NCBI GenBank assembly: GCA_002281575.1
Contig: NCGN01000009.1
Span: 124,001 to 188,000, forward strand
Length of the DNA: 64,000 bases
Direction of reading: 5' to 3'
DNA from: Sphingobacteriia bacterium 28-36-52
Lineage (GTDB): Bacteria; Bacteroidota; Bacteroidia; Chitinophagales; Chitinophagaceae
In this document: positions 53,847 through 62,112 of the stretch, in pieces
Layout of the letters: each line of letters starts with the position of its first letter
Numbering within the stretch: position 1 is the stretch's first letter
Program-made: the position numbers and the translations under genes
Notes under the pieces: generated by a model
Database searches by the model: none
Told to the model about the DNA's origin: nothing
The model's input: the letters and a program-made list of their open reading frames with translations, nothing else

Positions 53847-53954
53847 GCCATTGTTTTATTAAAAAATCATTCGATTTTTAGACTTTGTACTTTGTTTTGC
53901 CATATGCAGCGCTTAATCTATATTTAGACTAAGAAACACTGATATTTTGATACT

Positions 53955-54752
53955 ATGACTTATTTAGAAGCTGTCATCATTGCCATTATTGAAGGGGTTA
54001 CCGAATTCCTTCCCATTTCTTCCACTGGACATATGATTATTGCCAGTTCTTTTATGGGGATTGCGAAGGATGATTTTACTAAATTATTTGAAGTAGCTAT
54101 TCAGTTGGGGGCTATTTGTTCAGTGGTCATTTTATTCAGGGGCAAATTCTTTCCACTGAATCGTTGGCATTTTTATTTAAAACTCATCATTGCAGTTCTA
54201 CCTGCATTGATTTTGGGTGCGTTGTTTTCTGATACTATTGATGCTTTATTAGAGAGTCCGATGGTGGTTTCTATTACCATGGTATTGGGCGGTGTTGCCT
54301 TAATTTTTATTGATTCCTTTTTCAAAAACCCTACCATTTCAATTGATGAACAAGTAACCAATAAAAAAGCTTTTATCATTGGATTCTGGCAATGTATTGC
54401 AATGATACCAGGGGTTAGCAGAAGTGCAGCCAGTATTATTGGGGGCATGCAACAGGGCTTAACCAGAAAACTAGCTGCTGAATTTTCTTTCTTTTTAGCA
54501 GTGCCTACTATGGCTGCTGCCACGGGATATAAATTATTAAAAGCTTACACCGAAACCCCTGAATTAATTTTCACCCGCTCCAATATGATTTTATTGGGTT
54601 TAGGAAATGTAGTAGCATTTATTGTAGCACTATTGGCCATCAAATTTTTTATCACTTATTTACAGAAATATGGATTTAAACTATTTGGTTGGTACCGGGT
54701 AATTGTAGGGATGATCTTAATTATTCTTATCTTAACCGGACACTTGAAATAA
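53955..54752 (+). CDS. uppP: Undecaprenyl-diphosphatase
   Basis: BacA/UppP-family membrane phosphatase (265 residues) that recycles the lipid carrier for peptidoglycan and other envelope polymers. The two active-site motifs are visible: EGVTEFLPISSTGHMI (residues about 13-28) and PGVSRSAASIIGG (about 156-168). About eight membrane segments fit the family. It is normally close behind ftsX-DUF3098 in Bacteroidota; here two inverted genes lie between. The MFS gene follows 5 bp later, suggesting co-transcription. Confidence 0.95.
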   Translation: MTYLEAVIIAIIEGVTEFLPISSTGHMIIASSFMGIAKDDFTKLFEVAIQLGAICSVVILFRGKFFPLNRWHFYLKLIIAVLPALILGALFSDTIDALLESPMVVSITMVLGGVALIFIDSFFKNPTISIDEQVTNKKAFIIGFWQCIAMIPGVSRSAASIIGGMQQGLTRKLAAEFSFFLAVPTMAAATGYKLLKAYTETPELIFTRSNMILLGLGNVVAFIVALLAIKFFITYLQKYGFKLFGWYRVIVGMILIILILTGHLK

Positions 54753-54757
54753 AAATC

Positions 54758-56068
54758 ATGTCCACACAAACTGCCTCCAAAAAAGTAATCAATGGTTGGG
54801 CAATGTACGATTGGGGCAATAGTGCCTACAACCTAGTCATTACTTCTACCATTTTCCCTGCCTATTACGAAGCCGTAACAGGAGACGGTAACGATCAAAC
54901 ACTGAACGATACCGTGGTATTGTTTGGAAGAGAGTTCGTCAATACTTCTTTGTACAATTATGCACTTTCGTTTGCATTCATCATTGTTGCTTTGTTATCG
55001 CCTATTTTGTCTTCCATTGCAGATTACAAAGGGAATAAGAAACAGTTTTTATTTTTCTTTTGTACACTGGGTAGCATCGCCTGTTCTGCCTTGTATTTTT
55101 ACGACAAGAACAACTTAGCATTTGGATTGGCTTGTTTAATTATTGCATGCATAGGATTTTGGAGTAGCTTGGTTTTTTATAATTCCTTCTTGCCAGAAAT
55201 TGCTGCACCAGAAGATCGAGATAAAGTGAGTGCAAAAGGATTTGCCATGGGTTATACTGGCAGTATGATTTTACAAGTCATTTGTTTTGTATTTGTTTTA
55301 TCCCCAGATAGTTTTGGCATTACCGTAGGCAAAGCTTCTCAAATTTCTTTTTTGCTAGTTGGAATCTGGTGGTGGGGATTTGGGCAGTTTGCTTTAAAGC
55401 GTTTGCCAAAATCGGTGCCAGCAGGGGGTAGTAGATCTTCCAAGCAAATTCTTGCAGGTGGGTACAAAGAACTAAATAAAGTTTGGCAACAATTAAAATC
55501 GTTACCCGTTTTAAGAAGATTCTTGTTCTCCTTTTTCTTTTACAATATGGGGGTTCAAACAGTGATGTTGGTAGCCACCTTGTATGGCAAGAGTGAGTTG
55601 AATATTCCGACCATGAATCTGATTATTGCCATTTTAATTATTCAATTAATTGCGATTCCTGGTGCATTTACGATTGCTTGGCTGTCTAAGAAAACCAGCA
55701 ATTTTACCGCATTAATGATCACCATCGTTTTATGGATTATCCTTTGTGTAATTGGGTATTTACTACCTAGAAATGGTATCAACGAATTTTATGGCCTTGC
55801 TGTATTAGTAGGCTTTATCATGGGAGGAATACAAGCATTAAGTAGAAGTACTTATGCCAAATTAATGCCTGAGACAACCGATACTACTTCTTATTTTAGT
55901 TTCTATGATGTAACTGAGAAGGTATCTATTGTAGTAGGTATGTTTAGCTTTGGGTACATCAATGAGATTTCAGGCTCACAAAGAAATTCAGTGTTGGTTT
56001 TAGAAATATTTTTCATCATCGGTTTACTCATTTTAATTTCTGCAAATAAATTGCAAGCCAAAAAATAA
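54758..56068 (+). CDS. MFS transporter, UMF1/ATG22-like family
   Basis: A 436-residue carrier with about 12 membrane helices. The N-terminus INGWAMYDWGNSAYNLVITSTIFP is the hallmark of the UMF1 (vacuole effluxer Atg22-like) family. The ATG at 54758 starts at MSTQTASKKVINGW; an in-frame upstream extension lies inside uppP. Substrates of bacterial UMF1 proteins are largely unknown; amino acid efflux is inferred from the yeast relative. Its stop is 4 bp before the MBL hydrolase start. Confidence 0.88.
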   Translation: MSTQTASKKVINGWAMYDWGNSAYNLVITSTIFPAYYEAVTGDGNDQTLNDTVVLFGREFVNTSLYNYALSFAFIIVALLSPILSSIADYKGNKKQFLFFFCTLGSIACSALYFYDKNNLAFGLACLIIACIGFWSSLVFYNSFLPEIAAPEDRDKVSAKGFAMGYTGSMILQVICFVFVLSPDSFGITVGKASQISFLLVGIWWWGFGQFALKRLPKSVPAGGSRSSKQILAGGYKELNKVWQQLKSLPVLRRFLFSFFFYNMGVQTVMLVATLYGKSELNIPTMNLIIAILIIQLIAIPGAFTIAWLSKKTSNFTALMITIVLWIILCVIGYLLPRNGINEFYGLAVLVGFIMGGIQALSRSTYAKLMPETTDTTSYFSFYDVTEKVSIVVGMFSFGYINEISGSQRNSVLVLEIFFIIGLLILISANKLQAKK

Positions 56069-56072
56069 TCCA

Positions 56073-56942
56073 ATGAAATTATACGCCATTAATCATAGTT
56101 ATTTTAAATTGGATGGAGGAGCAATGTATGGAGTTGTTCCAAAATCACTTTGGAATAAATTGAATCCAGCGGATGAAAATAATTTATGCAATTGGGCATT
56201 AAGAAGCTTACTTATTCAAGTCAACAATAAACTCATTTTGATTGATACCGGAATGGGCTTTAAGCAGGATGAAAAGTTCTTTGGTCACTACGGCATGAGC
56301 GGAACCATTGATTTAGATACAGCATTGCAAGGCTTAAGTTTTACCAGAAACGATATTACAGACGTATTTCATACCCACTTGCATTTTGATCATTGCGGAG
56401 GAAGTATTGAAAAAGTAAACAACCAACTGGTTACTTATTTCCCCAATGCAACTTACTGGAGCAACCCCATTCATTGGGATTGGGCTGTACACCCCAACGA
56501 AAGAGAAAAAGCTTCTTTTTTAAAGGAGAATATTTTACCCATTCAAGAAAGTGGTCAATTAAAAATGATTGACGCTCCTACTAATGAGTTTACAAAAGAT
56601 GGACTATTAGAGCAAGTTTCGTTTACGAATAATATCAGCATTCGCTTTGTAAATGGCCATACCAAGAGTATGATGTTGCCGCAAATTAATTACAATGGCA
56701 AAACCATTGTTTATATGGCAGACTTACTACCTTCTGCCTCGCATATTCCACTTCCATATATCATGGGCTATGATATGTTTCCTTTAACTACTTTAAAAGA
56801 GAAAAAATCATTCTTACAAGAAGCAGCGGAACAAGAATATATTTTATTTTTTGAGCACGACCCATCTATTGAGTGTTGCACAGTTCATCAAACAGAAAAA
56901 GGTATTCGTATGAACCAAGTACTTCGCTTGGCAGACTTATGA
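56073..56942 (+). CDS. MBL-fold metallo-hydrolase
   Basis: A 289-residue metallo-beta-lactamase-fold enzyme. The dinuclear metal motif is HTHLHFDHCGG, with further ligands in FVNGHTKSM, VYMADLLPSASH (Asp) and FFEHDPSIECC (His). The layout with DTGMGF before the metal motif resembles AttM/N-acyl homoserine lactonase and glyoxalase-II-like hydrolases, but the substrate is not resolved. It ends the uppP-MFS-MBL run. Confidence 0.87.
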   Translation: MKLYAINHSYFKLDGGAMYGVVPKSLWNKLNPADENNLCNWALRSLLIQVNNKLILIDTGMGFKQDEKFFGHYGMSGTIDLDTALQGLSFTRNDITDVFHTHLHFDHCGGSIEKVNNQLVTYFPNATYWSNPIHWDWAVHPNEREKASFLKENILPIQESGQLKMIDAPTNEFTKDGLLEQVSFTNNISIRFVNGHTKSMMLPQINYNGKTIVYMADLLPSASHIPLPYIMGYDMFPLTTLKEKKSFLQEAAEQEYILFFEHDPSIECCTVHQTEKGIRMNQVLRLADL

Positions 56943-56992
56943 TGATTAGAGGGAACGATTATTGGTGGGCCAATTCTTCATATTGAACCCAA

Positions 56993-57790
56993 TTATCTTT
57001 TTGAAATCATAGAACTAAAGGGATAACGTAGATTTTTGTATCCCATCATATCCACTTTTACACTACCTACAACAATGGGGCTTTCAATTCTAAGTGGAAC
57101 ATGATTGGCGTCATCACTCACCCAAACGGTCATTTTTTCGCCCCCTTCAAATAAAGTTCCTTTAACTAGTAATGGTTTAAATTTAATGGCATTGAACTTA
57201 CCATATCGTGTTTTAATGGTTTCTCTCCCCAAATATTTTATATATAAATTATAAACTTCATTGTCTAAAAACATGGTGAATGGAATTCTATCTTCAGGCT
57301 TGTATTTTTCAAAATCAATATTGCGAGCATAATAGATTGCACTTAATACATCCTGCACACAGTTGGGCACTTTAACAGTCCCCTTCTCACTGGTTGCGGT
57401 ATTAGCCTGTCTATTAAAACTAACATTCTCATTAATTTTATACCCCCCCTCATCCACATTTCGGATGAATTTAATGGGCTGCAAATTAGCCGTATCAATA
57501 TAGCTTTCATACTTGTCTCTCACTTTAAATATCCAATCGTAGCTGCTATTAGAATTACCTGCGCCTACTAAGTGATAAACTGGCGTATTATTTAATTTGT
57601 CTGAATTAACAGTAAATGTAGCCGCACCAGCATTTACATACAATCCAATTACGTTGTAAAAAACAGTGAACGAAATTTGTTCTCCACTTTGAAATGCATA
57701 ATTCCTTATACCACAGAAATCATCTCCTGCAGAAAGTGGTTTTACTAAAATCACTAATAAAAATACAATCAATAATTTTTTAGCACCCAT
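56993..57790 (-). CDS. DUF3108 exported protein
   Basis: A 265-residue exported protein with a signal peptide (MGAKKLLIVFLLVILVKPLSA). After it, the sequence is beta-rich and fits DUF3108: FQSGEQISFTVFYN, KVRDKYESYID, QDVLSAIYYARN, and a late MTVWVSDDANHVPLRIESPIVVGSVKVDM. Proteins of this family are periplasmic and of unknown function; a role in envelope lipid or polysaccharide handling is only suggested by co-occurrence. It follows the LPG-synthase-like gene by 3 bp on the same strand. Confidence 0.83.
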   Translation of the reverse strand: MGAKKLLIVFLLVILVKPLSAGDDFCGIRNYAFQSGEQISFTVFYNVIGLYVNAGAATFTVNSDKLNNTPVYHLVGAGNSNSSYDWIFKVRDKYESYIDTANLQPIKFIRNVDEGGYKINENVSFNRQANTATSEKGTVKVPNCVQDVLSAIYYARNIDFEKYKPEDRIPFTMFLDNEVYNLYIKYLGRETIKTRYGKFNAIKFKPLLVKGTLFEGGEKMTVWVSDDANHVPLRIESPIVVGSVKVDMMGYKNLRYPFSSMISKR

Positions 57791-57793
57791 TTC

Positions 57794-58825
57794 TTACTTG
57801 TTTCTAAAAATTCTTATCCCTAATATAAACAATGTACCAGCAATTGCTGGTAAGATTAAGTTAATTAACCAAATGCCAGCTGCTGTTGCAATAATACCAA
57901 TGGAATTACTACTAATTAATCCCAATAATAACAAACTCACTTTCCCTCTAAATCCTAACTCGGCCAATGCAATGGTTGGAACAATGCCCAATACCAAAAA
58001 CATCACCCCTACTAAGGAAAAAGCCTCAAGCCAAAAAACATGAATATCGAATACCTGCAAGAGTATATAATATTGAACTAAAAAAACAAAGTATCGAACC
58101 AATGAGAGCGATAGCAATCGTATCAATTCATTCCAATGAAAGTCTTCTAATTTTTCCAGAAAAAATTGGTACTTGCGAATAAATGGAATTTTTTCAAGTA
58201 CCTGAATTAATCCAGCGAGTTTAAAATAGGCCAAGGAGAATAACAAAATACCCATTCCAATTACGTAAATCAATGCATCTAACCAAAAAACAGACAAGCC
58301 CTCTAATTGACGATCTCCATTTAAAATATTCAATCGCAAATAAATCAACGCAAGGGTGCCCATTGCAAAAGTCACAATAATTTGGGCCATACTTCCTACT
58401 ATGGAGAGCACCGCTCCACGCATTTTGTTTCCCTCTTTTAAAAATGCCGCCCTAGCAATTGGTTCTCCAATTCTATTAATAGTATTAAAACCCATTGCTT
58501 GACCTGCTAGAATTGCTTTAAACGCATTAAGAAAAGATAGACGCTCAATCCCTTTTACTTGTATTTGCCATTTTCGCGCTTCAATTCCCCAATTAACCAA
58601 CATCAATAAGGACACTAAAACAATCTTCCAATTATTCGGACCATTTAAAGCAAGTAAGATAGTTTGCCAAGATTGTTCTAAATCAGTTTGGGCTTGAATT
58701 TGCTTATATATTGCCCAGCTAAGCCATATAAACAACAATGGTCCAAGCAAGTAATTCAAAAAGTTTTTGGTGCCCTTGGTCAAACTTAATTTTTTGTAAA
58801 GGTAAGGGTGTAGCTGATTTATCAA
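57794..58825 (-). CDS. Integral membrane protein of the LPG synthase TM / UPF0104 family
   Basis: A 343-residue polytopic protein with about 8 membrane helices. It has the flippase-like domain of the lysylphosphatidylglycerol synthase family without the C-terminal aminoacyl-transfer domain: AILAGQAMGFNTINRIGEPIARAAFLK is a family block. Related proteins move lipids or glycolipids. Tightly linked to DUF3108 (3 bp), which suggests a shared task in the envelope. Confidence 0.82.
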   Translation of the reverse strand: MINQLHPYLYKKLSLTKGTKNFLNYLLGPLLFIWLSWAIYKQIQAQTDLEQSWQTILLALNGPNNWKIVLVSLLMLVNWGIEARKWQIQVKGIERLSFLNAFKAILAGQAMGFNTINRIGEPIARAAFLKEGNKMRGAVLSIVGSMAQIIVTFAMGTLALIYLRLNILNGDRQLEGLSVFWLDALIYVIGMGILLFSLAYFKLAGLIQVLEKIPFIRKYQFFLEKLEDFHWNELIRLLSLSLVRYFVFLVQYYILLQVFDIHVFWLEAFSLVGVMFLVLGIVPTIALAELGFRGKVSLLLLGLISSNSIGIIATAAGIWLINLILPAIAGTLFILGIRIFRNK

Positions 58826-58847
58826 TAATGCCTATTTTCACAACAGA

Positions 58848-59408
58848 ATGAAATACGACTCAGTTATTTTGGGGATTGATCCTGGCACACAATTATTAGG
58901 GTATGCATTGTTGGGAATTCGTAAAGGAAAGCCTGAATTGATTGTAATGGATACTTTAAAGTTGACCAAGGAGAAAGATATTTATGCCAGACTCGAAATC
59001 ATTTATAGAACCATATCAGGATTAATTGCTCAATACAAGCCCAACAGTTTTGCTATTGAAGCCCCCTTTTTTGGAAAAAACGTACAGAGTATGCTAAAGC
59101 TAGGGAGAGCGCAAGGTGTAGCCATTGCAGCATCTATGCAATCGCAAATACCTGTTACAGAATATGCTCCTAAAAAAGTAAAACAATCCATCACCGGCAA
59201 TGGCAATGCAGACAAGGACCAGGTTTGGAAAATGCTTCAATTAACTTTGCAGATCGAAAAAAAGCCAGTCTATTTTGATGCAACCGATGCACTTGCTGTT
59301 GCACTTTGTCATTTTTACCAAAGCAATAGTCCATTGGCAGTAAAAGGCAAAGCGCTGAAAGGCTGGGGCGATTTTATTGCAAAAAATGAAGGAAGGGTAA
59401 GAAAGTAA
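58848..59408 (+). CDS. ruvC: Crossover junction endodeoxyribonuclease RuvC
   Basis: Holliday junction resolvase. The four acidic active-site residues can be placed: Asp in ILGIDPGTQLLG, Glu in FAIEAPFFGKN, and the Asp pair in YFDATDALAVALCH. Length (186) is standard. It lies divergent from the DUF3108/LPG-like pair and converges with the HIT gene by 2 bp. ruvB is about 18 kb away. Confidence 0.95.
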   Translation: MKYDSVILGIDPGTQLLGYALLGIRKGKPELIVMDTLKLTKEKDIYARLEIIYRTISGLIAQYKPNSFAIEAPFFGKNVQSMLKLGRAQGVAIAASMQSQIPVTEYAPKKVKQSITGNGNADKDQVWKMLQLTLQIEKKPVYFDATDALAVALCHFYQSNSPLAVKGKALKGWGDFIAKNEGRVRK

Positions 59409-59409
59409 T

Positions 59410-59805
59410 TTACTGATGCAGTTCAGCCAGAATACTTTGTTGAACCGACCGCAGTTCTTCTTGGCTTAATGATAATTTACCTCTAGTAAAATTTAAGTCA
59501 TCGGCGCTGTTAATGGGAACAAGGTGCATATGTGCGTGTGGCACTTCTAATCCCACTACACTGATACCGCAACGATTACAAGGAAAGGCTTTTTCTATTG
59601 CTTTGGCAATGGGTTTCGCAAATAGCAACATTTGAGTAAGGTAATCATCAGGCAAATCAAAAAAATGATCTGTTTCAATTTTAGGTATAACCAATACATG
59701 ACCTTTTACCAGAGGAAAAATGTCTAGGAATGCAAAGAACTGTTCGTTCTCTGCAATCTTATAACAAGCTATTTCTCCAGCAATGATTTTTGAGAAAATA
59801 GTCAT
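59410..59805 (-). CDS. HIT family protein (HINT-like)
   Basis: A 131-residue histidine-triad nucleotide hydrolase. The triad is HAHMHLVP (H-x-H-x-H), preceded by CNRCGISVVGLEVPHAH. MTIFSKIIAGEIACYKIAE is the classic HINT start, so the ATG at 59805 is used; an in-frame TTG at 59814 is unlikely. Enzymes of this group hydrolyse AMP-amidates. It follows greA by 9 bp and is probably co-transcribed. Confidence 0.92.
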   Translation of the reverse strand: MTIFSKIIAGEIACYKIAENEQFFAFLDIFPLVKGHVLVIPKIETDHFFDLPDDYLTQMLLFAKPIAKAIEKAFPCNRCGISVVGLEVPHAHMHLVPINSADDLNFTRGKLSLSQEELRSVQQSILAELHQ

Positions 59806-59814
59806 GGCTTTCAA

Positions 59815-60291
59815 TTATACGGTAATTTCTTCCACCCTAAACTTAATGATACCATTGGGTGCTTGCACTTCAGCCACTTCGCCCCTTACTTTACCCAATA
59901 AGCCCTTACCAATTGGAGAAGATGCAGAAATTTTACCCAATTTTAAGTCGGCTTCTTTTTCTCCAACTATTTGATAAGTAACCGTTTTTTTGGTAGCCAT
60001 ATTGGTAATAGTCACTTTGGTCAATATGGTTACTTTACTTGTATCAATGGTACTAGTATCTACAATTTTTGCATTGGCTATTGCTCCTTCTAATTGCTTA
60101 ATTTTTGCCTCTAACATCCCCTGTGCCTCTTTAGCGGCATCATACTCAGCATTTTCTTTTAAATCACCTTTCTCTCTAGCTTCAGCAATAGCTTTAGAAG
60201 CGGCAGGACGGTCAACAGATTTCATTTTCTGCAATTCCTCGCGCATCTTATCGAAAGTCTCTTTCGTAACATACATGTTGGTTTCACTCAT
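59815..60291 (-). CDS. greA: Transcription elongation factor GreA
   Basis: Stimulates RNA cleavage by backtracked RNA polymerase. The N-terminal coiled coil has the acidic tip GDLKENAEYDAAKEAQ, and the C-terminal FKBP-like domain has SASSPIGKGLLGKVRGE. The ATG at 60291 (MSETNMYVTKETFDK) gives the standard 158 residues; a longer frame to 60360 would run through a terminator-like hairpin. The only full TAnnTTTG box upstream is at 60358-60365, and the hairpin lies between it and the gene. Confidence 0.95.
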   Translation of the reverse strand: MSETNMYVTKETFDKMREELQKMKSVDRPAASKAIAEAREKGDLKENAEYDAAKEAQGMLEAKIKQLEGAIANAKIVDTSTIDTSKVTILTKVTITNMATKKTVTYQIVGEKEADLKLGKISASSPIGKGLLGKVRGEVAEVQAPNGIIKFRVEEITV

Positions 60292-60311
60292 AGTACCGGC
60301 TTTAAGAATGG

Positions 60312-60349
60312 TAAAAAAAAATACAACGCCACATTTGACTGCGGCGTTG
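60312..60349 (-). terminator. Terminator-like hairpin in the greA leader (candidate attenuator)
   Basis: On the minus strand CAACGCCGCA and TGTGGCGTTG form a 10-bp stem with one G-T pair and a 6-nt loop (60324-60349), followed by TA and nine T. It lies 35 nt after the stop codon of the 2-hydroxyacid dehydrogenase gene and 20 bp before greA. It is either the terminator of the upstream gene or an attenuator for a greA transcript starting near 60351. Confidence 0.8.
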
Positions 60350-60357
60350 CATAAATA

Positions 60358-60365
60358 CAAAGGTA
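60358..60365 (-). promoter_or_regulatory. -7 promoter element (TACCTTTG) upstream of greA
   Basis: Minus-strand TACCTTTG, full consensus. The predicted start near 60351 is immediately before the terminator-like hairpin. Confidence 0.5.
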
Positions 60366-60383
60366 AGGGTATTCAATGATATC

Positions 60384-61307
60384 TTACAAAAAACCCAGCT
60401 TTTTGCAGATTACTTGTGCCATTTTTAAATATGCTTCATGGCTGTATCCAGCTATATGGGGGGTAATCACCACATTGGGAAATGCTGTTAAATGCAACAG
60501 TTCAGACTGCTCCTCGGCGGAATAGCTATTGAGCTGTTCATTTTCTAATACATCCAAACCAGCAGCCCTAATTTTTTTGCCTTGAAGGGCTTGAATCAAT
60601 GCCTTGGTACTGGTCACTTTTCCCCTACAAGTAGACAAAAAATAGGGTGTTTTTTGAAGACTATTAAAAAATGATTCCCCTGCAAAATGAAAAGTTTCTG
60701 CAGTTAGGGGGAGATGAAGGCTAATCACTTCTGCCTCAGCTGCAAGGGCTTCTAAGGTAGAAGCTTCTACATGTCCATGGCTAAATCCTGTTTTATATGT
60801 ATCAACAGCCAGTACCCTTACATCAAAAGGTTGGAGCAAATGGGCAAAAGCAGATCCAGTATTTCCATAGCCTATAATTCCAACAGTTTTACCCGATAAT
60901 TCATCTGCCCTATTTTCATCTCTTAACCAAAGTCCCTTTTTAATTTCAGCATAACTACTGTTGATTCTATTCATGAGATTCAGCAATAACCCCAATGCAT
61001 GTTCGGCTACTGCATTGCGATTGCCCTCAGGACTACTTTCGCATTGGATACCCTTGCTTTCCGCATACGCTACATCAATCAATTCCATTCCGCTTCCTAG
61101 TCTGCCAATCCATTTTAAGTTGGGAGCTGCATCAATTATTTCGCGATCAATTTTTAATCGGGTGGTTACAATCAAACCAACCGCATCTGTAATTAAATAG
61201 GTTAATTCCTTGTAAGTAATTGCAGGTTGATAAACAACTGAAAAATGATTTGCTTTCAATGTATCAATTAAAAAAGGATGCACTTTGGCTGTTACAATTA
61301 CTTTCAT
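60384..61307 (-). CDS. D-2-hydroxyacid dehydrogenase (phosphoglycerate dehydrogenase-like)
   Basis: A 307-residue NAD-dependent enzyme of the D-isomer-specific 2-hydroxyacid dehydrogenase family. The Rossmann motif is [20 protein letters not shown]; the catalytic Arg lies in STCRGKV (where ARG is more usual), Glu in LDVLENE and His in ITPHIAGYS. There is no ACT or C-terminal regulatory domain, so it is not a full-length SerA of the regulated type. The substrate is undecided. Confidence 0.88.
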   Translation of the reverse strand: MKVIVTAKVHPFLIDTLKANHFSVVYQPAITYKELTYLITDAVGLIVTTRLKIDREIIDAAPNLKWIGRLGSGMELIDVAYAESKGIQCESSPEGNRNAVAEHALGLLLNLMNRINSSYAEIKKGLWLRDENRADELSGKTVGIIGYGNTGSAFAHLLQPFDVRVLAVDTYKTGFSHGHVEASTLEALAAEAEVISLHLPLTAETFHFAGESFFNSLQKTPYFLSTCRGKVTSTKALIQALQGKKIRAAGLDVLENEQLNSYSAEEQSELLHLTAFPNVVITPHIAGYSHEAYLKMAQVICKKLGFL

Positions 61308-61316
61308 GTTATTATT

Positions 61317-62072
61317 TTATCCCATTTTAAAAGTAAGGGCTGCAAACTCTTCTACCGTAAGCTGCTCAGCTCTTTTAGTAAATATTTCTTCTTGCAAAAC
61401 AGCGGCATCAAAAAATGGCTTCATTGGATTACGCAACATTTTTCTACGTTGACCAAATGCTGCTTTTACTAAAGTAAAAAAAGCTTTTTCTGACCTTACC
61501 GCAACCGGCGTTTCTTTTCGCTTTAATCTAATTACTCCACTCATTACTTTAGGTGGTGGATTAAAACTTTCAGGGGGTACATCAAATAAATATTCTACTT
61601 CATAAAAAGCTTGAACCAATACACTTAATATGCCATAGACTTTGGTATGGGGCTTTGAAACAATGCGCTCTGCTACTTCTTTTTGAAACATTCCAATCAT
61701 GACTGGAATTTGTTCTTTCCACTCCAATAAACGAAACACAATTTGGGTAGATATATTATAGGGAAAATTGCCTACTAAAGTAAATTGGTTTTGAAATGGC
61801 ACAGGGATGTCTAAAATACTACCTTCAATAATGGCTTCTGCCAGAACGGGATATTGTAGTTTCAAGTAGTCTACTTTTTCTCTATCCAACTCAACTGCCT
61901 TAAAATGATTGATTGGTAGTTTTAGCAAATGCTTGGTTAAAGCACCTGCACCAGGCCCCACTTCTAACACTTGTTCAATACTACCTTCTTGCAGCGCAGC
62001 AACAATTTGCTTGCAAATGGCTTCATTGGTTAGGAAATGCTGACCCAGCGACTTTTTGAGCGTATATTGCAT
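61317..62072 (-). CDS. ksgA: 16S rRNA dimethyladenosine transferase
   Basis: Methylates two adjacent adenines near the 3' end of 16S rRNA. The start MQYTLKKSLGQHFLTNE is typical. SAM motif I is EVGPGAGALTKHL, and the active-site NFPYNIS block is present. Length (251) is standard. A minus-strand TACTTTTG lies 5 nt before the ATG, giving a predicted leaderless mRNA. It is divergent from pdxA. Confidence 0.96.
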   Translation of the reverse strand: MQYTLKKSLGQHFLTNEAICKQIVAALQEGSIEQVLEVGPGAGALTKHLLKLPINHFKAVELDREKVDYLKLQYPVLAEAIIEGSILDIPVPFQNQFTLVGNFPYNISTQIVFRLLEWKEQIPVMIGMFQKEVAERIVSKPHTKVYGILSVLVQAFYEVEYLFDVPPESFNPPPKVMSGVIRLKRKETPVAVRSEKAFFTLVKAAFGQRRKMLRNPMKPFFDAAVLQEEIFTKRAEQLTVEEFAALTFKMG

Positions 62073-62077
62073 GACTG

Positions 62078-62085
62078 CAAAAGTA
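62078..62085 (-). promoter_or_regulatory. -7 promoter element (TACTTTTG) of ksgA
   Basis: Minus-strand TACTTTTG, 5 nt before the ksgA ATG. Confidence 0.45.
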
Positions 62086-62112
62086 GTATTTTAGCACCCT
62101 AAAAAATGGCTC

